From Colimorpha_A sp900556615 (GTDB lineage Bacteria > Bacillota > Clostridia > Oscillospirales > CAG-272), in assembly GCA_963598415.1 (NCBI GenBank), contig CAVBUH010000034.1, forward strand, positions 1 to 62,304: a stretch of 62,304 nt of DNA, given 5' to 3'. The notes below the pieces were generated by a model, which saw only the letters and a program-made list of their open reading frames with translations, ran no database searches and was not told the DNA's origin. The first letter of the stretch is position 1. Each line of letters starts with the position of its first letter. Of the stretch, positions 18,651 through 27,682 are shown in pieces. The translations under genes and the position numbers were made by a program.

Positions 18651-18812
18651 GGGTACCCCTGATAATTCAGTGTGCATAGATGGTAAAGAGATTTTTTGTC
18701 AGCCTAACAAAAATTCCGCAGACAGCGTATCCGTCTGACAAGAATTATTGTGACGAATGACGGAAAACAGATCAAGCCGGATTTGGGCAGTGAATTTTGA
18801 GAGGTTTCCATA
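18649..18812 (-). repeat. Family B hairpin element, copy B1
   Basis: Reverse orientation. It begins AAGGGTACC, overlapping the last bases of the previous gene's TAA stop, and ends TGAATTTTGAGAGGTTTCC. The inner boxes GTCAG, the AAAATTCCGCAGAC/CTGACAAG hairpin and TGACGGAAAACAGATC are intact. Confidence 0.88.
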
Positions 18813-18849
18813 ATCAATATATTAATATATTTAACGGGAGTAACAACAA

Positions 18850-19101
18850 ATGAAAAAAATATTCGCTTTTCTTGCCTTTTTTATACTTGCGATGATAATG
18901 TTCGTTCAGACTGCCTTTGCTTATATCGACCCCTCTGCCATGACCTTTATCATTCAGATTATAGCCGGCGTCGTTATCGCCGCCGGAGCTGCGGTCGGTT
19001 TTTATTGGCGGCGTCTGAAGCGCGCGGTTTCCAAACGGAAGCATAAGGATGAGGATGAGGACGGCAGCGATGAAGAAGACGATGACAGCGACGATGAGTA
19101 A
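18850..19101 (+). CDS. Small membrane protein with acidic tail
   Basis: 83 residues: a signal peptide or first transmembrane helix ending in TAFAYIDPSA, a second hydrophobic helix (about 35-55), a basic segment WRRLKRAVSKRKHK, then an almost purely Asp/Glu/Ser tail. GGGAG lies 8 nt before the ATG. I recall short YIDP-type proteins beside sulfatase-like envelope genes in Clostridia, but no function is known to me. The gene lies 15 bp before the signal peptidase gene, so it is cotranscribed. Confidence 0.8.
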   Translation: MKKIFAFLAFFILAMIMFVQTAFAYIDPSAMTFIIQIIAGVVIAAGAAVGFYWRRLKRAVSKRKHKDEDEDGSDEEDDDSDDE

Positions 19102-19116
19102 AAATTCGGTATATTA

Positions 19117-19632
19117 ATGAGTAAAAAACGTCTGCGGGAATTCTTGTGGTTTATTATTCCGGGAGGGGCGGTGCTTCTTGCCTTTCTGATCAATTTTTTT
19201 GTGATTATAAACGCACAGGTGCCCTCCGGTTCGATGGAACCGGCTATACAGAAAGGAGCGCTTGTGCTCGGTTCACGTTTGGTGTACCTTGATTCTGAGC
19301 CGGAGCCGGGAGATATCGTAGTTTTTACGCATGAAGAATTTCGAAACAAACTGCTTATAAAACGTGTTGTCGCGGTCGGCGGTCAGCGCTTTATGATGCG
19401 GAGGGGAGTCGTATACATCGATGGAGAGCCGATTACAGAGGAATATGTTTCCTGCTTTTCCGATGACGATTATCCGGAAATTACGGTTCCTGCCGGTATG
19501 GTTATTGTTCTCGGAGATAACAGGACGGCTTCCTATGACTCAAGATATTGGGACAACCCTTATGTCTTGACGGAAAATATAAAAGCTAAAGCGTTTTTTT
19601 CCTATTATCCTGAGCTTAAAAAACTTTCCTGA
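19117..19632 (+). CDS. lepB: Signal peptidase I
   Basis: 171 residues, family S26. One N-terminal transmembrane helix (about 10-33) is followed by the catalytic Ser in SGSMEPAIQKG, the Lys in LIKRVVAVGG and the GDNRTASYDSRYWD box. It cleaves signal peptides outside the membrane. The start ATG at 19117 has a weak ribosome-binding site, suggesting coupling to the upstream gene. It may serve general secretion or the products of this envelope locus. Confidence 0.93.
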   Translation: MSKKRLREFLWFIIPGGAVLLAFLINFFVIINAQVPSGSMEPAIQKGALVLGSRLVYLDSEPEPGDIVVFTHEEFRNKLLIKRVVAVGGQRFMMRRGVVYIDGEPITEEYVSCFSDDDYPEITVPAGMVIVLGDNRTASYDSRYWDNPYVLTENIKAKAFFSYYPELKKLS

Positions 19633-19873
19633 CGGAAAATTTTTCCGAAGACATGCTTTGTTATGCGTTATGGTTTTCGGAAATATATGGGGCTGCTTCG
19701 TAAAAGAATGCTCCGCATTTCCGTAAATGAGCATAAAGCTTTATGAACGAGGGCAGAGTGAGTCACTGTTTTGCCTTATTTTGCTTATCTCTCCGAAGAA
19801 AGATTTCTGTCTGCCCAATTTACCTTCAGAGAGAAAGCGATAAATCCTATTAAAATAAAATTCGGAGAATCCA

Positions 19874-21997
19874 ATGGAAATTATCAATACGATAATAGGC
19901 GTTCCGCTTGGCTATCTCATGCGGTTCTGCTGGCTTTTGATAAAAGATTACGGTGTTGCCATAATCGTCTTTACGCTGCTTACCAAGGTAATTATGTTCC
20001 CGATTTCGCTTCTTGTCCAGAAAAATTCCATTAAGATGGTGAAAATGAAGCCCCGGCTTGAAGCTCTGAGATATCAGTATATTGATGACAAGGATGCCTA
20101 TTACGACGCGCAGAACGCCCTTTATAAAAAAGAAAAATACAGTCCGATGGCGGGCGTATGGCCGCTTTTGCTTCAGCTTCCGATTATTTTGGGCCTTATT
20201 GATGTGGTATACAAGCCGCTTAAGCATCTGCTTCATATCCCTGCCGATACCATAACCGCTCTTGTTGAAAAGGCAGCGGAGCTTAGCGGAACTACTGTGG
20301 AAGCACTCGGTTCTACGGCTCAGCTTAAGGTGGTTGAGCTTATTTCAGATCCCGCGTATGCCGGGAGCTTTGCCTCTTTCGGAGACAGTGTGATAGAGGC
20401 AGTGCAGGGATTGAAAATGGATTTTCTCGGTATCAATCTTGCTGCTGTTCCCAGCATCACACATATCGATCTTTTATTTCTGGTTCCGGTGCTTGCGGGA
20501 CTTACTGCCTTCCTTCTGTGCTGGATTCAGAACCGTATCAACGTTCTTCAGATAGAGCAGAGTAAGCTTTCCCAGTGGGGGATGACAATTTTCATGATTG
20601 CCTTTTCTACTTATTTTGCCTTTATTGTTCCTGCCGGCGTAGGGCTTTATTGGGCATGGGGAAATCTTTTTGCCATCGGTGTTATGTATCTTGTGAATCT
20701 TATCTATGATCCGAAGAAATATATTGACTATAAAGCGCTTGAAGAGATGAAAGCGCAGGTGGCTGCCGAGCGCGTCATACAAAAGAGAAACAGGAAGCTC
20801 GCTAAAAAATATTATAAGCAGTTTTGCCGTTCCGAAAACCTTGAGCGTATGAAACTGATGTTTTATTCCGAGGGAAGCGGATATTATAAGTATTTTGCGA
20901 ATATCATCGAGGCAATCCTCAGAAATTCAAAGCTTACGATCCATTATGTTACAAGCGATCCCGACGATGCGATTTTTCAAAAGGACGAGCCAAGAATCAT
21001 TCCGTATTATGTAGACGAAAATCGGCTTATATCGTTGATGATGAAGGTCGAAGCGGATATTGTGGTGATGACTACGCCCGATCTTGAAAAATATCATATA
21101 AAGCGTTCCAAGGTGAGAAAAGATGTGGAGTATATCTATCTTGACCATGCCTGTTCCAGTCTTAATATGACCTATCGCACCGGGGCATTTGATTATTTTG
21201 ATACGATTTTTACGGTAAGTCCGGCGCAGTCCGAGGAGATCAGAGCCCTTGAGGAGCTTCGCGGAACAAAGAAAAAGAAGATAATCGAGTGCGGTTACGG
21301 CCTGATAGACAATATGATTGCCGCCTATGAGGCTTCAGATAAGACTCCGAACGAAAAGCCCACCGTCCTGATTGCCCCGTCATGGCAGTATGACAATATA
21401 ATGGATTCCTGTCTTGACGGCTTGATAGACGGTCTTTGCGGAAAGGGCTATAAGATAGTGATTCGGCCTCATCCGCAGTATGTGCGTCGTTTTCCGGTGA
21501 GAATGAAGGAAATCATCGGAAAATATCAGGAGCGGTTCAGCGACGATTTTATGATAGAAACCGACTTTTCATCGAATGTTACGGTATATACAGCCGATTT
21601 GCTTATTACCGATTGGTCGGCGATTGCTTTCGAGTTCAGCTTTACTACCGATAAGCCTACGCTATTCATTAACACGCAGATGAAGGTAGTCAATAAAGCC
21701 TATAAAAAGATAAAAATCAAGCCCTTTGATATAACCGCCCGTACACAGATCGGAAAGACAATAGAGAAGGAGGAGGTTCGGGATATTAACGATACGGTAC
21801 AATATCTCATCTCTCATCAGGATGAATACAGCGGAGAAATAGATAAGCTGAAGCATGAATACTTCTATAACCTCGGCTCAAGCGGGGAAGTGGGTGCTCA
21901 GTATATCATTGACAGACTGACAAAAAAGAAAAAGAAGAAAAAGACTGTCGAAGAGACTGTTTCCGGTGACACGGACAAAAACGAGTCGAAAATATAA
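19874..21997 (+). CDS. YidC/Oxa1 insertase fused to TagF-like glycerophosphotransferase domain
   Basis: 707 residues. Residues about 1-285 are a YidC/Oxa1 core: a first helix, the charged hairpin with SIKMVKMKPRLEAL and KEKYSPMAG, and later helices including GVGLYWAWGNLFAIG. A basic linker (ERVIQKRNRKLAKKYYKQ) leads to a cytoplasmic domain (about 310-685) of the CDP-glycerol glycerophosphotransferase type: LDHACSSLNM, APSWQYDNIMDS, IRPHPQYVRRFP, TADLLITDWSAIAFEF. The C-terminus is Lys-rich. YidC inserts membrane proteins; TagF-type enzymes build poly(glycerolphosphate) from CDP-glycerol. One chain with both suggests polymer synthesis docked to a membrane channel-like scaffold. GGAG lies 6 nt before the ATG. 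I find no frameshift or internal stop. Confidence 0.88.
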   Translation: MEIINTIIGVPLGYLMRFCWLLIKDYGVAIIVFTLLTKVIMFPISLLVQKNSIKMVKMKPRLEALRYQYIDDKDAYYDAQNALYKKEKYSPMAGVWPLLLQLPIILGLIDVVYKPLKHLLHIPADTITALVEKAAELSGTTVEALGSTAQLKVVELISDPAYAGSFASFGDSVIEAVQGLKMDFLGINLAAVPSITHIDLLFLVPVLAGLTAFLLCWIQNRINVLQIEQSKLSQWGMTIFMIAFSTYFAFIVPAGVGLYWAWGNLFAIGVMYLVNLIYDPKKYIDYKALEEMKAQVAAERVIQKRNRKLAKKYYKQFCRSENLERMKLMFYSEGSGYYKYFANIIEAILRNSKLTIHYVTSDPDDAIFQKDEPRIIPYYVDENRLISLMMKVEADIVVMTTPDLEKYHIKRSKVRKDVEYIYLDHACSSLNMTYRTGAFDYFDTIFTVSPAQSEEIRALEELRGTKKKKIIECGYGLIDNMIAAYEASDKTPNEKPTVLIAPSWQYDNIMDSCLDGLIDGLCGKGYKIVIRPHPQYVRRFPVRMKEIIGKYQERFSDDFMIETDFSSNVTVYTADLLITDWSAIAFEFSFTTDKPTLFINTQMKVVNKAYKKIKIKPFDITARTQIGKTIEKEEVRDINDTVQYLISHQDEYSGEIDKLKHEYFYNLGSSGEVGAQYIIDRLTKKKKKKKTVEETVSGDTDKNESKI

Positions 21998-22152
21998 TAA
22001 GGGTACCTCCAAAAAATCACTGCCCAAAACCGGTTCGAGATGTTTTCCGTCATTCGTTGTAGAAATTCTTCACAGAGGCTCCTGAGGTGAGAATCATTGC
22101 TTAAACTGACGAAAATCTTCCGTACTTATTGCTACAGAATATTTAGGGAGTC
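21998..22152 (+). repeat. Family B element, copy B2 (right end decayed)
   Basis: Begins TAAGGGTACCTC immediately after the TAA stop of the fusion gene. The left two thirds (CACTGCCCAAAACCGG, TTTTCCGTCATTCG) and an AAACTGACGAAAA box are clear; the right terminus is only faintly recognisable. Confidence 0.75.
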
Positions 22153-22333
22153 ACAGAATAAACAGTCAACGATCTTTCCGGCGGAAGATAGACTGCACAG
22201 GTAGTTCTATAGAGGCTTTTGCGGTTAAATGTTGAACGAGCGACTGTGAATAAATATGTATTGCCTTAATCATAAGAAAACACAGTTTCATCTCAAATTG
22301 AATTTTTGAGATAGAACCATATACAAAAGTAAC
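22153..22333. other. Intergenic remnant sharing a segment with 45250
   Basis: Contains AGTCAACGATCTTTCCGGCG (about 22167), which is nearly repeated at about 45247 (AGTCAACGGATCTTTCCGGC), and a lone family-A-like end GTATTGCCTTAAT near 22258. It looks like scrambled remains of repeats. Confidence 0.45.
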
Positions 22334-22374
22334 AAAAAAATCAAGGGTATTTTCTATATGCCCTTGATTTTTTT
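22334..22374. terminator. Bidirectional terminator
   Basis: Perfect 14-bp stem AAAAAAATCAAGGG / CCCTTGATTTTTTT with a 13-nt loop, between the plus-strand fusion gene and minus-strand pepF. It works in both directions because A- and T-runs flank the stem. Confidence 0.9.
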
Positions 22375-22464
22375 ATTAGGATTGTACATAGCGTTCATGA
22401 GTTGTTAATGCCATGAGACAGCCCCGTGTTTTTTATGATGTGGGAAACCGTTTTTTCTCTTTTT

Positions 22465-24264
22465 TCATTTCATAAGCTGTTCCAATTCGGTAATCAGTTC
22501 ACCGAAGGTGTCAAGAGCGGATTTTATGGGTGCAGGAGTGGTCATATCGACGCCGGCGCCGCGGAGCAGCTCAATGGGTGTTTTAGAGCAGCCGCCCGAA
22601 AGAAAACCGAGATAGTCTTTGACGGCGGATTCGCCCTCCGTGAGAATCTTTTTTGAAAGCGCCATCGCCGCAGAAAAGCCTGTTGCGTATTGGAAAACAT
22701 AGAAATTCATAAAAAAGTGGGGGATTCTTGCCCATTCCATATCAATCTCTTTATCTATTACAACGTCATCGCCGTAATACAGGACATTAAGCTCATGATA
22801 CAGCTTACAGAGCTCATCGGCAGTGAGAACCCCTCCCGATTCTACAATCTCACTCATCTTAAGCTCAAATTCCGCGAACATGGTCTGTCGGTAAAGGGTG
22901 GTTCTGAATTGCTCAAGGAAGTAGTTGATGAGATAGGCTCTTTGCTTTTTATCCTGCGTTTTTTCGAGAAGATATGACATCAAAAGCGCCTCATTGCAGG
23001 TGGAGGCAACCTCGGCAACAAAAATAACGTAATCGGAATACACAGCGGGCTGATTCTTCATCGAAAGATAAGAATGCATAGCATGTCCCATCTCATGAGC
23101 AAGAGTGAACATACTGTTCAAACTGTCCTCATGATTGAGAAGAATATAGGGATGAGGTCGGCATCCGGCAGAATAGGCGCCGCCGCGCTTTCCTTCGTTC
23201 TCATAGACATCGATCCAGCGTTCGTTGAAAGCATGACGAACGGTTTGCACATATTCGTTGCCGAGCGGCTCAATTGCCTTCAGAACGGTTTCTTTTGCTT
23301 CGTCAAAGGTAATTTTATTCTCCGCCTCCGATACGAGCGTGGGATATATGTCGTACATATGAAGCTCGTCAAGTCCCATCAGCTTTTTTCTGAGCTTCAT
23401 ATACCTGTGCATATGCCCCATGTTCCGGTGAACAGTATCAATAAGATTGAAATAAACCTCCTTTGGTACCTCGGTACGAAAGAGAGAGGCTTCAAGAGCG
23501 CTTTTATAGCCTCTTGCCTGAGAGAAAAATTTAAGCTGTTTCATCTGACCGTCAAGAAGGGAAGCGGCGGTATTTCTGAAGCTTTCAAAGGTATGATAAA
23601 GAGTCTCAAAAGCATTCTTTCTCAGCGTTCTGTCCGAGCTTTCCACATACGGAATATAAGAACCCTGTGTGAGCTGATGCGGGTTGCCTTCACTGTCAAG
23701 TACGTCGGGAAACCTTAAATCTGCGTTTCGGAAAGAAGAACCGGTTTTTGAGGAAGCGCCTGCCATTTCAGAAGCGGAAGCAAGGAGCTTTTCTTCCGCC
23801 TCAGGCAAAGTATGTGCCTTTTTGGCTCTGATTTTATCAAGCATTCTGCGATAAAGCATAAGCTCCGGCTGCTCCCTATAGAATCTTTCCATATCTTCAT
23901 CCGAAACCGAGATAATCTCGGGATTTGAAAAGGCGTCGGCAGCGGCGAGAGAGGTATACCAGCTCATGAACTTTCCCGTCATGGTTTGATAAGCGGAATT
24001 TCCGGTATCCTCATCGCTTTTCAGATGAGCGTAGCCGTGAAGCATTTCAAGTGCGATTCCTGCTTCATCATTGAGCTTCAAATAGCTCAGCAGAGCCTCT
24101 GAGGATTTGCCTATTTTGCCTTTATAAGAAGAAATCAACTCCGGATATTTTGCCGCGTCGGCAAACGCCCTTTCCCATGCGGCGTCGTTTTCAAAAATAT
24201 CTTCGGTTGCCCAAGTATCTTCTTTGCGAACCTCCGATCTTTTAGGAATTTTCTTTGTGATCAT
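22465..24264 (-). CDS. pepF: Oligoendopeptidase F (M3 metallopeptidase)
   Basis: 599 residues from the ATG at 24264, preceded by AAAGGAAA. The longer open frame upstream (to 24531) is a read-through of family A copy A5 and should not be annotated. The zinc site is LAHEMGHAMHSYL (HEXXH), with the downstream Glu in the FVAEVASTCNEALL segment. The N-terminal part KRSEVRKEDTWATEDIF is typical of PepF. Cytoplasmic cleavage of short peptides. It stands alone. Confidence 0.95.
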   Translation of the reverse strand: MITKKIPKRSEVRKEDTWATEDIFENDAAWERAFADAAKYPELISSYKGKIGKSSEALLSYLKLNDEAGIALEMLHGYAHLKSDEDTGNSAYQTMTGKFMSWYTSLAAADAFSNPEIISVSDEDMERFYREQPELMLYRRMLDKIRAKKAHTLPEAEEKLLASASEMAGASSKTGSSFRNADLRFPDVLDSEGNPHQLTQGSYIPYVESSDRTLRKNAFETLYHTFESFRNTAASLLDGQMKQLKFFSQARGYKSALEASLFRTEVPKEVYFNLIDTVHRNMGHMHRYMKLRKKLMGLDELHMYDIYPTLVSEAENKITFDEAKETVLKAIEPLGNEYVQTVRHAFNERWIDVYENEGKRGGAYSAGCRPHPYILLNHEDSLNSMFTLAHEMGHAMHSYLSMKNQPAVYSDYVIFVAEVASTCNEALLMSYLLEKTQDKKQRAYLINYFLEQFRTTLYRQTMFAEFELKMSEIVESGGVLTADELCKLYHELNVLYYGDDVVIDKEIDMEWARIPHFFMNFYVFQYATGFSAAMALSKKILTEGESAVKDYLGFLSGGCSKTPIELLRGAGVDMTTPAPIKSALDTFGELITELEQLMK

Positions 24265-24389
24265 ATCGTGTTTTCCTTTCGGTATTGTTGATATTGTTAC
24301 AACTATTATAACTATTATATAGCTTTGGCGGCAACAAGTCAAGAGCGAATATTTTCGCCGTCTTTCATTGATAAGAGCATAAAATTTTA

Positions 24390-24568
24390 TTGAGGCAATA
24401 CCGCACAGTGATTGTCGTGTCGTTGCGCCGCCGGATTTTTCGTCAGATAATACCAATTGAGGAGGCAAGAGTAACTCTTCTGCCGACGAAAACTGTGAAG
24501 GTTGACGGAATAAAGGCAAGCAAATGCGCAATAAAGGCGTTAGCTGTGTACCCGCGGTATTGCCTTAA
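24390..24568 (+). repeat. Family A hairpin element, copy A5
   Basis: Complete copy (TGAGGCAATACCGC to GCGGTATTGCCTTAA), about 125 bp upstream of pepF, in its 5' region. Confidence 0.9.
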
Positions 24569-24717
24569 TAGTATACGCTCATACAGCGAACGCTTATACG
24601 GCGGTTTGTGGAACAGTGGGAATTTCGGAACCGGTTATAGAGTCTGACGCACACCTGATTTTCGCTCTCTGTATTTTTCGCACATATCTTTTTGCGGGTA
24701 GTGCACATCGGGAATCA

Positions 24718-24975
24718 TTAAGGTGATACCACCGGGTTCACAGCTTGCGCCTTGATGGCAATCTGCTTGTCGGTTTCCCACATACTTTAAAAAATCTCGT
24801 CAGCAGAGGAGCCGCTCCCGCCTCCTCAATTGGCGTTGTTTGACGAAAACATAACTACGCGGCTGTATCGTCAGAATCCGACGTTGTTGCCTTAACCATA
24901 TACCTGCGTTTTTCTTTCCGTTCAAAAAATTATCTCGGAAATCTGCAATAGTCGGTTGATTCAGCGATTTCCTAA
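24718..24975 (-). repeat. Diverged family A element A6 with 3' extension
   Basis: 24718-24895 is a diverged reverse-orientation copy (TTAAGGTGATACCACCGGG to CGTTGTTGCCTTAA). The next 80 bp (CCTGCGTTTTTC, CCGTTCAAAAAAT, TTGATTCAGCGATT) recur after another family A end at about 45297-45380, so the extension belongs to a longer variant. Confidence 0.75.
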
Positions 24976-25880
24976 TGAAATTCCTCCATGTGTTCACGGA
25001 AAAAATCATAATAAGCTTTCACACAGGCAAGCTCGGTCCAGCTTCTTACCGATTCAACCGGTACGGCGTCAAGATCGTATATCTTGGCATATTTAAGAGA
25101 AAGCAGAAATGGGGAATGCGTGGATAGTATGAATTGGCAGTTGTGATTTCTCACGCAGTCCTCTATAAAAAATTTGAGTTGAAGCTGATTGGACGGAGAA
25201 AGGCTGTTTTCCGGCTCGTCGAGCAGATAGAGTCCTCCGTCTGCTATCTGATCAATAAAATAGGACAGAGCGCTTTCTCCGTTCGAGCATTCCCGAATAT
25301 TACGCTTCAGGTTCGAGCGGATATACTGAGACTGCGTGGTGTGCTTATTTCTCATATCGGCGGCTTTTTTCCATCTGTCGTAATCGTCAATTCCGGCAAG
25401 ATGATTGGAGGATTCCCGTGCATTATTTCGTTCGGAGATAAATTCTTGTATCAGTTCGGATTTTCGGTTGTCAATACCGAGGTTGATACGGCGGATATCA
25501 AGAACCCTGTCAAAGACATCATCGCTGGTTATGATGCAGCTGTCTTCCGAAATGTCGCCTGAAAGCTTGAAGCTGCACAGCTCGGTATAATCGTCAAAAA
25601 AGTCACTTCTGTTATAGGGGGTGCTTCGTGGGAGATGTAATTTTTCCGAAATAACGTTGAGGACGGTGCTTTTTCCGCTTCCGTTGTTTCCGCAAAAGAC
25701 GGTTATGTCCTTGAATGTAAGCTCCGGCAGCTCTCTGAAGTCGAACAGATGAAAAGGATATTTCGTTTCGTATACGGTTCGGAAATTTTTCATTTTGAAA
25801 TTCGGATTTAAGGGCGGCGGAGTAAAAAAGAATTCCTCCTCAGCCGTTGTGGGCAGACGAAAAGAGTTAAGATATATCAT
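24972..25880 (-). CDS. AAA/ABC-type ATPase, single-protein
   Basis: 302 residues from the ATG at 25880 (AAAAAGGAAA upstream). Walker A GNNGSGKST near residue 65, an SNGESAL signature-like motif, Walker B GLYLLDEPENSLSP and ILSTHSPFLL mark an SMC/ABC-like cytoplasmic ATPase of the predicted-ATPase group COG3910. No nuclease or toxin partner lies beside it, so a defence or repair role cannot be claimed. Monocistronic, between family A copies. Confidence 0.85.
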   Translation of the reverse strand: MIYLNSFRLPTTAEEEFFFTPPPLNPNFKMKNFRTVYETKYPFHLFDFRELPELTFKDITVFCGNNGSGKSTVLNVISEKLHLPRSTPYNRSDFFDDYTELCSFKLSGDISEDSCIITSDDVFDRVLDIRRINLGIDNRKSELIQEFISERNNARESSNHLAGIDDYDRWKKAADMRNKHTTQSQYIRSNLKRNIRECSNGESALSYFIDQIADGGLYLLDEPENSLSPSNQLQLKFFIEDCVRNHNCQFILSTHSPFLLSLKYAKIYDLDAVPVESVRSWTELACVKAYYDFFREHMEEFH

Positions 25881-26007
25881 AATGTGGATTTCCTTTTTAT
25901 CGGTATGATGGATATCATCCGCAATATATGGCATCAAGCGGTTAGGCGCCTTTCCTTCCTGCTGCCGATGCGGTTGTCTCAAGGGTAGGGATTATGCGGA
26001 GAAAAGC

Positions 26008-26185
26008 TTATGGCAATACCGCACAGTGATTGTCGTGCAGTTGCGCCGCCGGATTTTTCGTCAGACAATACCAATGAGGAGGCAAGAGTGACTTCTCTGC
26101 CGACGAAAATTGTGAAGTATGACGGAATAAAGGCAAGCAAATGCGTAATAAAGCGTTAGCTGTGTACCCGGTGGTATTGTCTTAT
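26008..26185 (+). repeat. Family A hairpin element, copy A7
   Basis: Complete copy whose right end (GGTGGTATTGTCTTAT) stops 2 bp from the stop codon of the minus-strand LacI gene at 26188. Confidence 0.9.
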
Positions 26186-26187
26186 AT

Positions 26188-27189
26188 TTAAGTGGAGTGC
26201 CGTATTACAATATTAGGAGGATATGAAATGCGGTGCTTATCTGCCGGAATTTCTTTGTTATGAAGAAGATCGAGGAGCATCGTCATTCCGTCATGCCCCT
26301 GCCGATAAGCGAGAATATCGACTGTCGAAAGACCTGGATGCGCAAGCTCACAGCTGTCTATGTTATCATATCCGATTACGGCAATTTCCTCAGGCACCTT
26401 GACGGAGTGTTCATTCAGGCATTTAAGCACTCCGGTAGCCATGACATCGTTGAAAGTGAAAACAGCGTCACAGCGGAATCCGCTGTCGAGCAGATTTTTC
26501 ATATAGCTATAGGTATCCTTCCATGTCGGGAGGCATTCGCATATTGTCAAGGCTGAATGAGGAATTCCGTTGTCCTCCATACAGCGGCAAAAGCCCTTAT
26601 AGCGGTCTATTGCAGGCGCGCAGTTAAGCGGTACAGTCATATACAGAAAGGTTTTATAGCCTTTTGATAAAAGATGGGAGCATACCAGGTACCCTCCCTG
26701 AAGATCGCTTGTAACAACACTGTGAACTCCTTCTTCATCAAAGGTTCGACCGATCAGGACAAAGGGGATGCCGAGCTCTTGGAGCTTTTTTATGTTTTCG
26801 GTGTTTTCAAGTGTCGGACAAAGGATGATGCCGTCCACCTGATGGCTGTACATTGCCTCAATGGCTTTCCATTCATCTGCTGCTCTTTCATTCGACGTTG
26901 AAAACAGGATGATATATCCCTCTTCCTTACACACGTCTTCAATCCCTTGATACATCCCCGTGTAAACCGGGTTTCGGATATCCATGATTAAACCGATGAT
27001 ATTGGAACTGCGGGTTCTGAGAGTGCTGGCAAGATAATTTTTGCTGTAATTCATTTTTTTTGCCTGTTCTCTTACTTTTTTGCGGGTTTCCTCCGAAATA
27101 TCCGGCATGTTCCGAAGAGCTCTTGAGACTGCAGTTGCAGATAAATTTAGTTCGTTGGCTATGTCTTTTATCGTGACGTTGTTTTTCAT
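26188..27189 (-). CDS. LacI family transcriptional repressor
   Basis: 333 residues. The N-terminal helix-turn-helix is VTIKDIANELNLSATAVSRALR (key residues 4-25), followed by the hinge LASTLRTRSSNIIGLI and a periplasmic-binding-protein-like effector domain (about 60-330). The start ATG at 27189 has AGGA upstream. It is divergent from the GH2 gene; palindromes TTAACGTTAA at 27300-27309 and 27417-27426, and at 1369-1378, fit LacI-family half-site symmetry with a central CG. I infer repression of both glycan clusters, relieved by an imported sugar. Confidence 0.93.
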   Translation of the reverse strand: MKNNVTIKDIANELNLSATAVSRALRNMPDISEETRKKVREQAKKMNYSKNYLASTLRTRSSNIIGLIMDIRNPVYTGMYQGIEDVCKEEGYIILFSTSNERAADEWKAIEAMYSHQVDGIILCPTLENTENIKKLQELGIPFVLIGRTFDEEGVHSVVTSDLQGGYLVCSHLLSKGYKTFLYMTVPLNCAPAIDRYKGFCRCMEDNGIPHSALTICECLPTWKDTYSYMKNLLDSGFRCDAVFTFNDVMATGVLKCLNEHSVKVPEEIAVIGYDNIDSCELAHPGLSTVDILAYRQGHDGMTMLLDLLHNKEIPADKHRISYPPNIVIRHST

Positions 27190-27252
27190 TTTTAATTCAT
27201 TCCTATATTGCTTTGAAATTATGCGAAATTCCCTATTTTTTTTAAAAAAGTA

Positions 27253-27310
27253 TTGACAAACCGTTAAAATGTCTATATAATTATCTATAGAGTCTTACTT
27301 TAACGTTAAA
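27253..27310 (+). promoter_or_regulatory. Consensus promoter with LacI operator for the second glycan cluster
   Basis: TTGACA (27253-27258), 17-bp spacer, TATAAT (27276-27281): a full sigma-A consensus. The palindrome TTTAACGTTAAA (27299-27310) lies about 11-22 bp downstream of the expected start site, a blocking position. Confidence 0.85.
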
Positions 27311-27416
27311 CTCATTGGAAACTTTTCAACTTTTTCAGTTATATTTACTTAATTATAAATGCAATATAGTAATTTGTCAATTAAAATTTATCAGATGAAG
27401 TCTTGATTTAAAAACA

Positions 27417-27426
27417 TTAACGTTAA
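27417..27426 (+). promoter_or_regulatory. Second LacI-type operator
   Basis: TTAACGTTAA, centred 117 bp downstream of the first operator (about 11 helical turns), which would suit repressor looping. Confidence 0.65.
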
Positions 27427-27494
27427 AATAAGAAAAGAAGGTTCACAACGAGCGCTTTTTCCGTTTAATTCATGCAGTCGACTTGGTATTGATA

Positions 27495-27662
27495 TAAGAG
27501 CACCACTAAAAATTCACTGCCCAAATCCGGCTCGATCTGTTTTCCGTCATTCGTCACAAAAATTCTTGACAGATGGATACGCTGTCTGCGGAATTTTTGT
27601 TTTGACTGACGAAAAAATCTCTTTGCCGTCTATGTACATTGAATTATTAGAGGTTCCCATAA
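27495..27662 (+). repeat. Family B hairpin element, copy B3
   Basis: Complete copy (TAAGAGCACCACTAAAAATTCA to TGAATTATTAGAGGTTCCC). It lies in the predicted 5' leader of the GH2 gene, ending 20 bp before its GTG start, next to the ribosome-binding site. Confidence 0.92.
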
Positions 27663-27682
27663 GATACTGTGAGGTGATATAG

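Noticed and set aside
24265..24531. N-terminal extension of pepF
   Set aside because: The added residues translate family A copy A5; the start with AAAGGAAA at 24264 gives the normal PepF N-terminus and length.
24972..25880. AAA ATPase as a phage-defence system
   Set aside because: No nuclease, reverse transcriptase, toxin or other partner is next to it.
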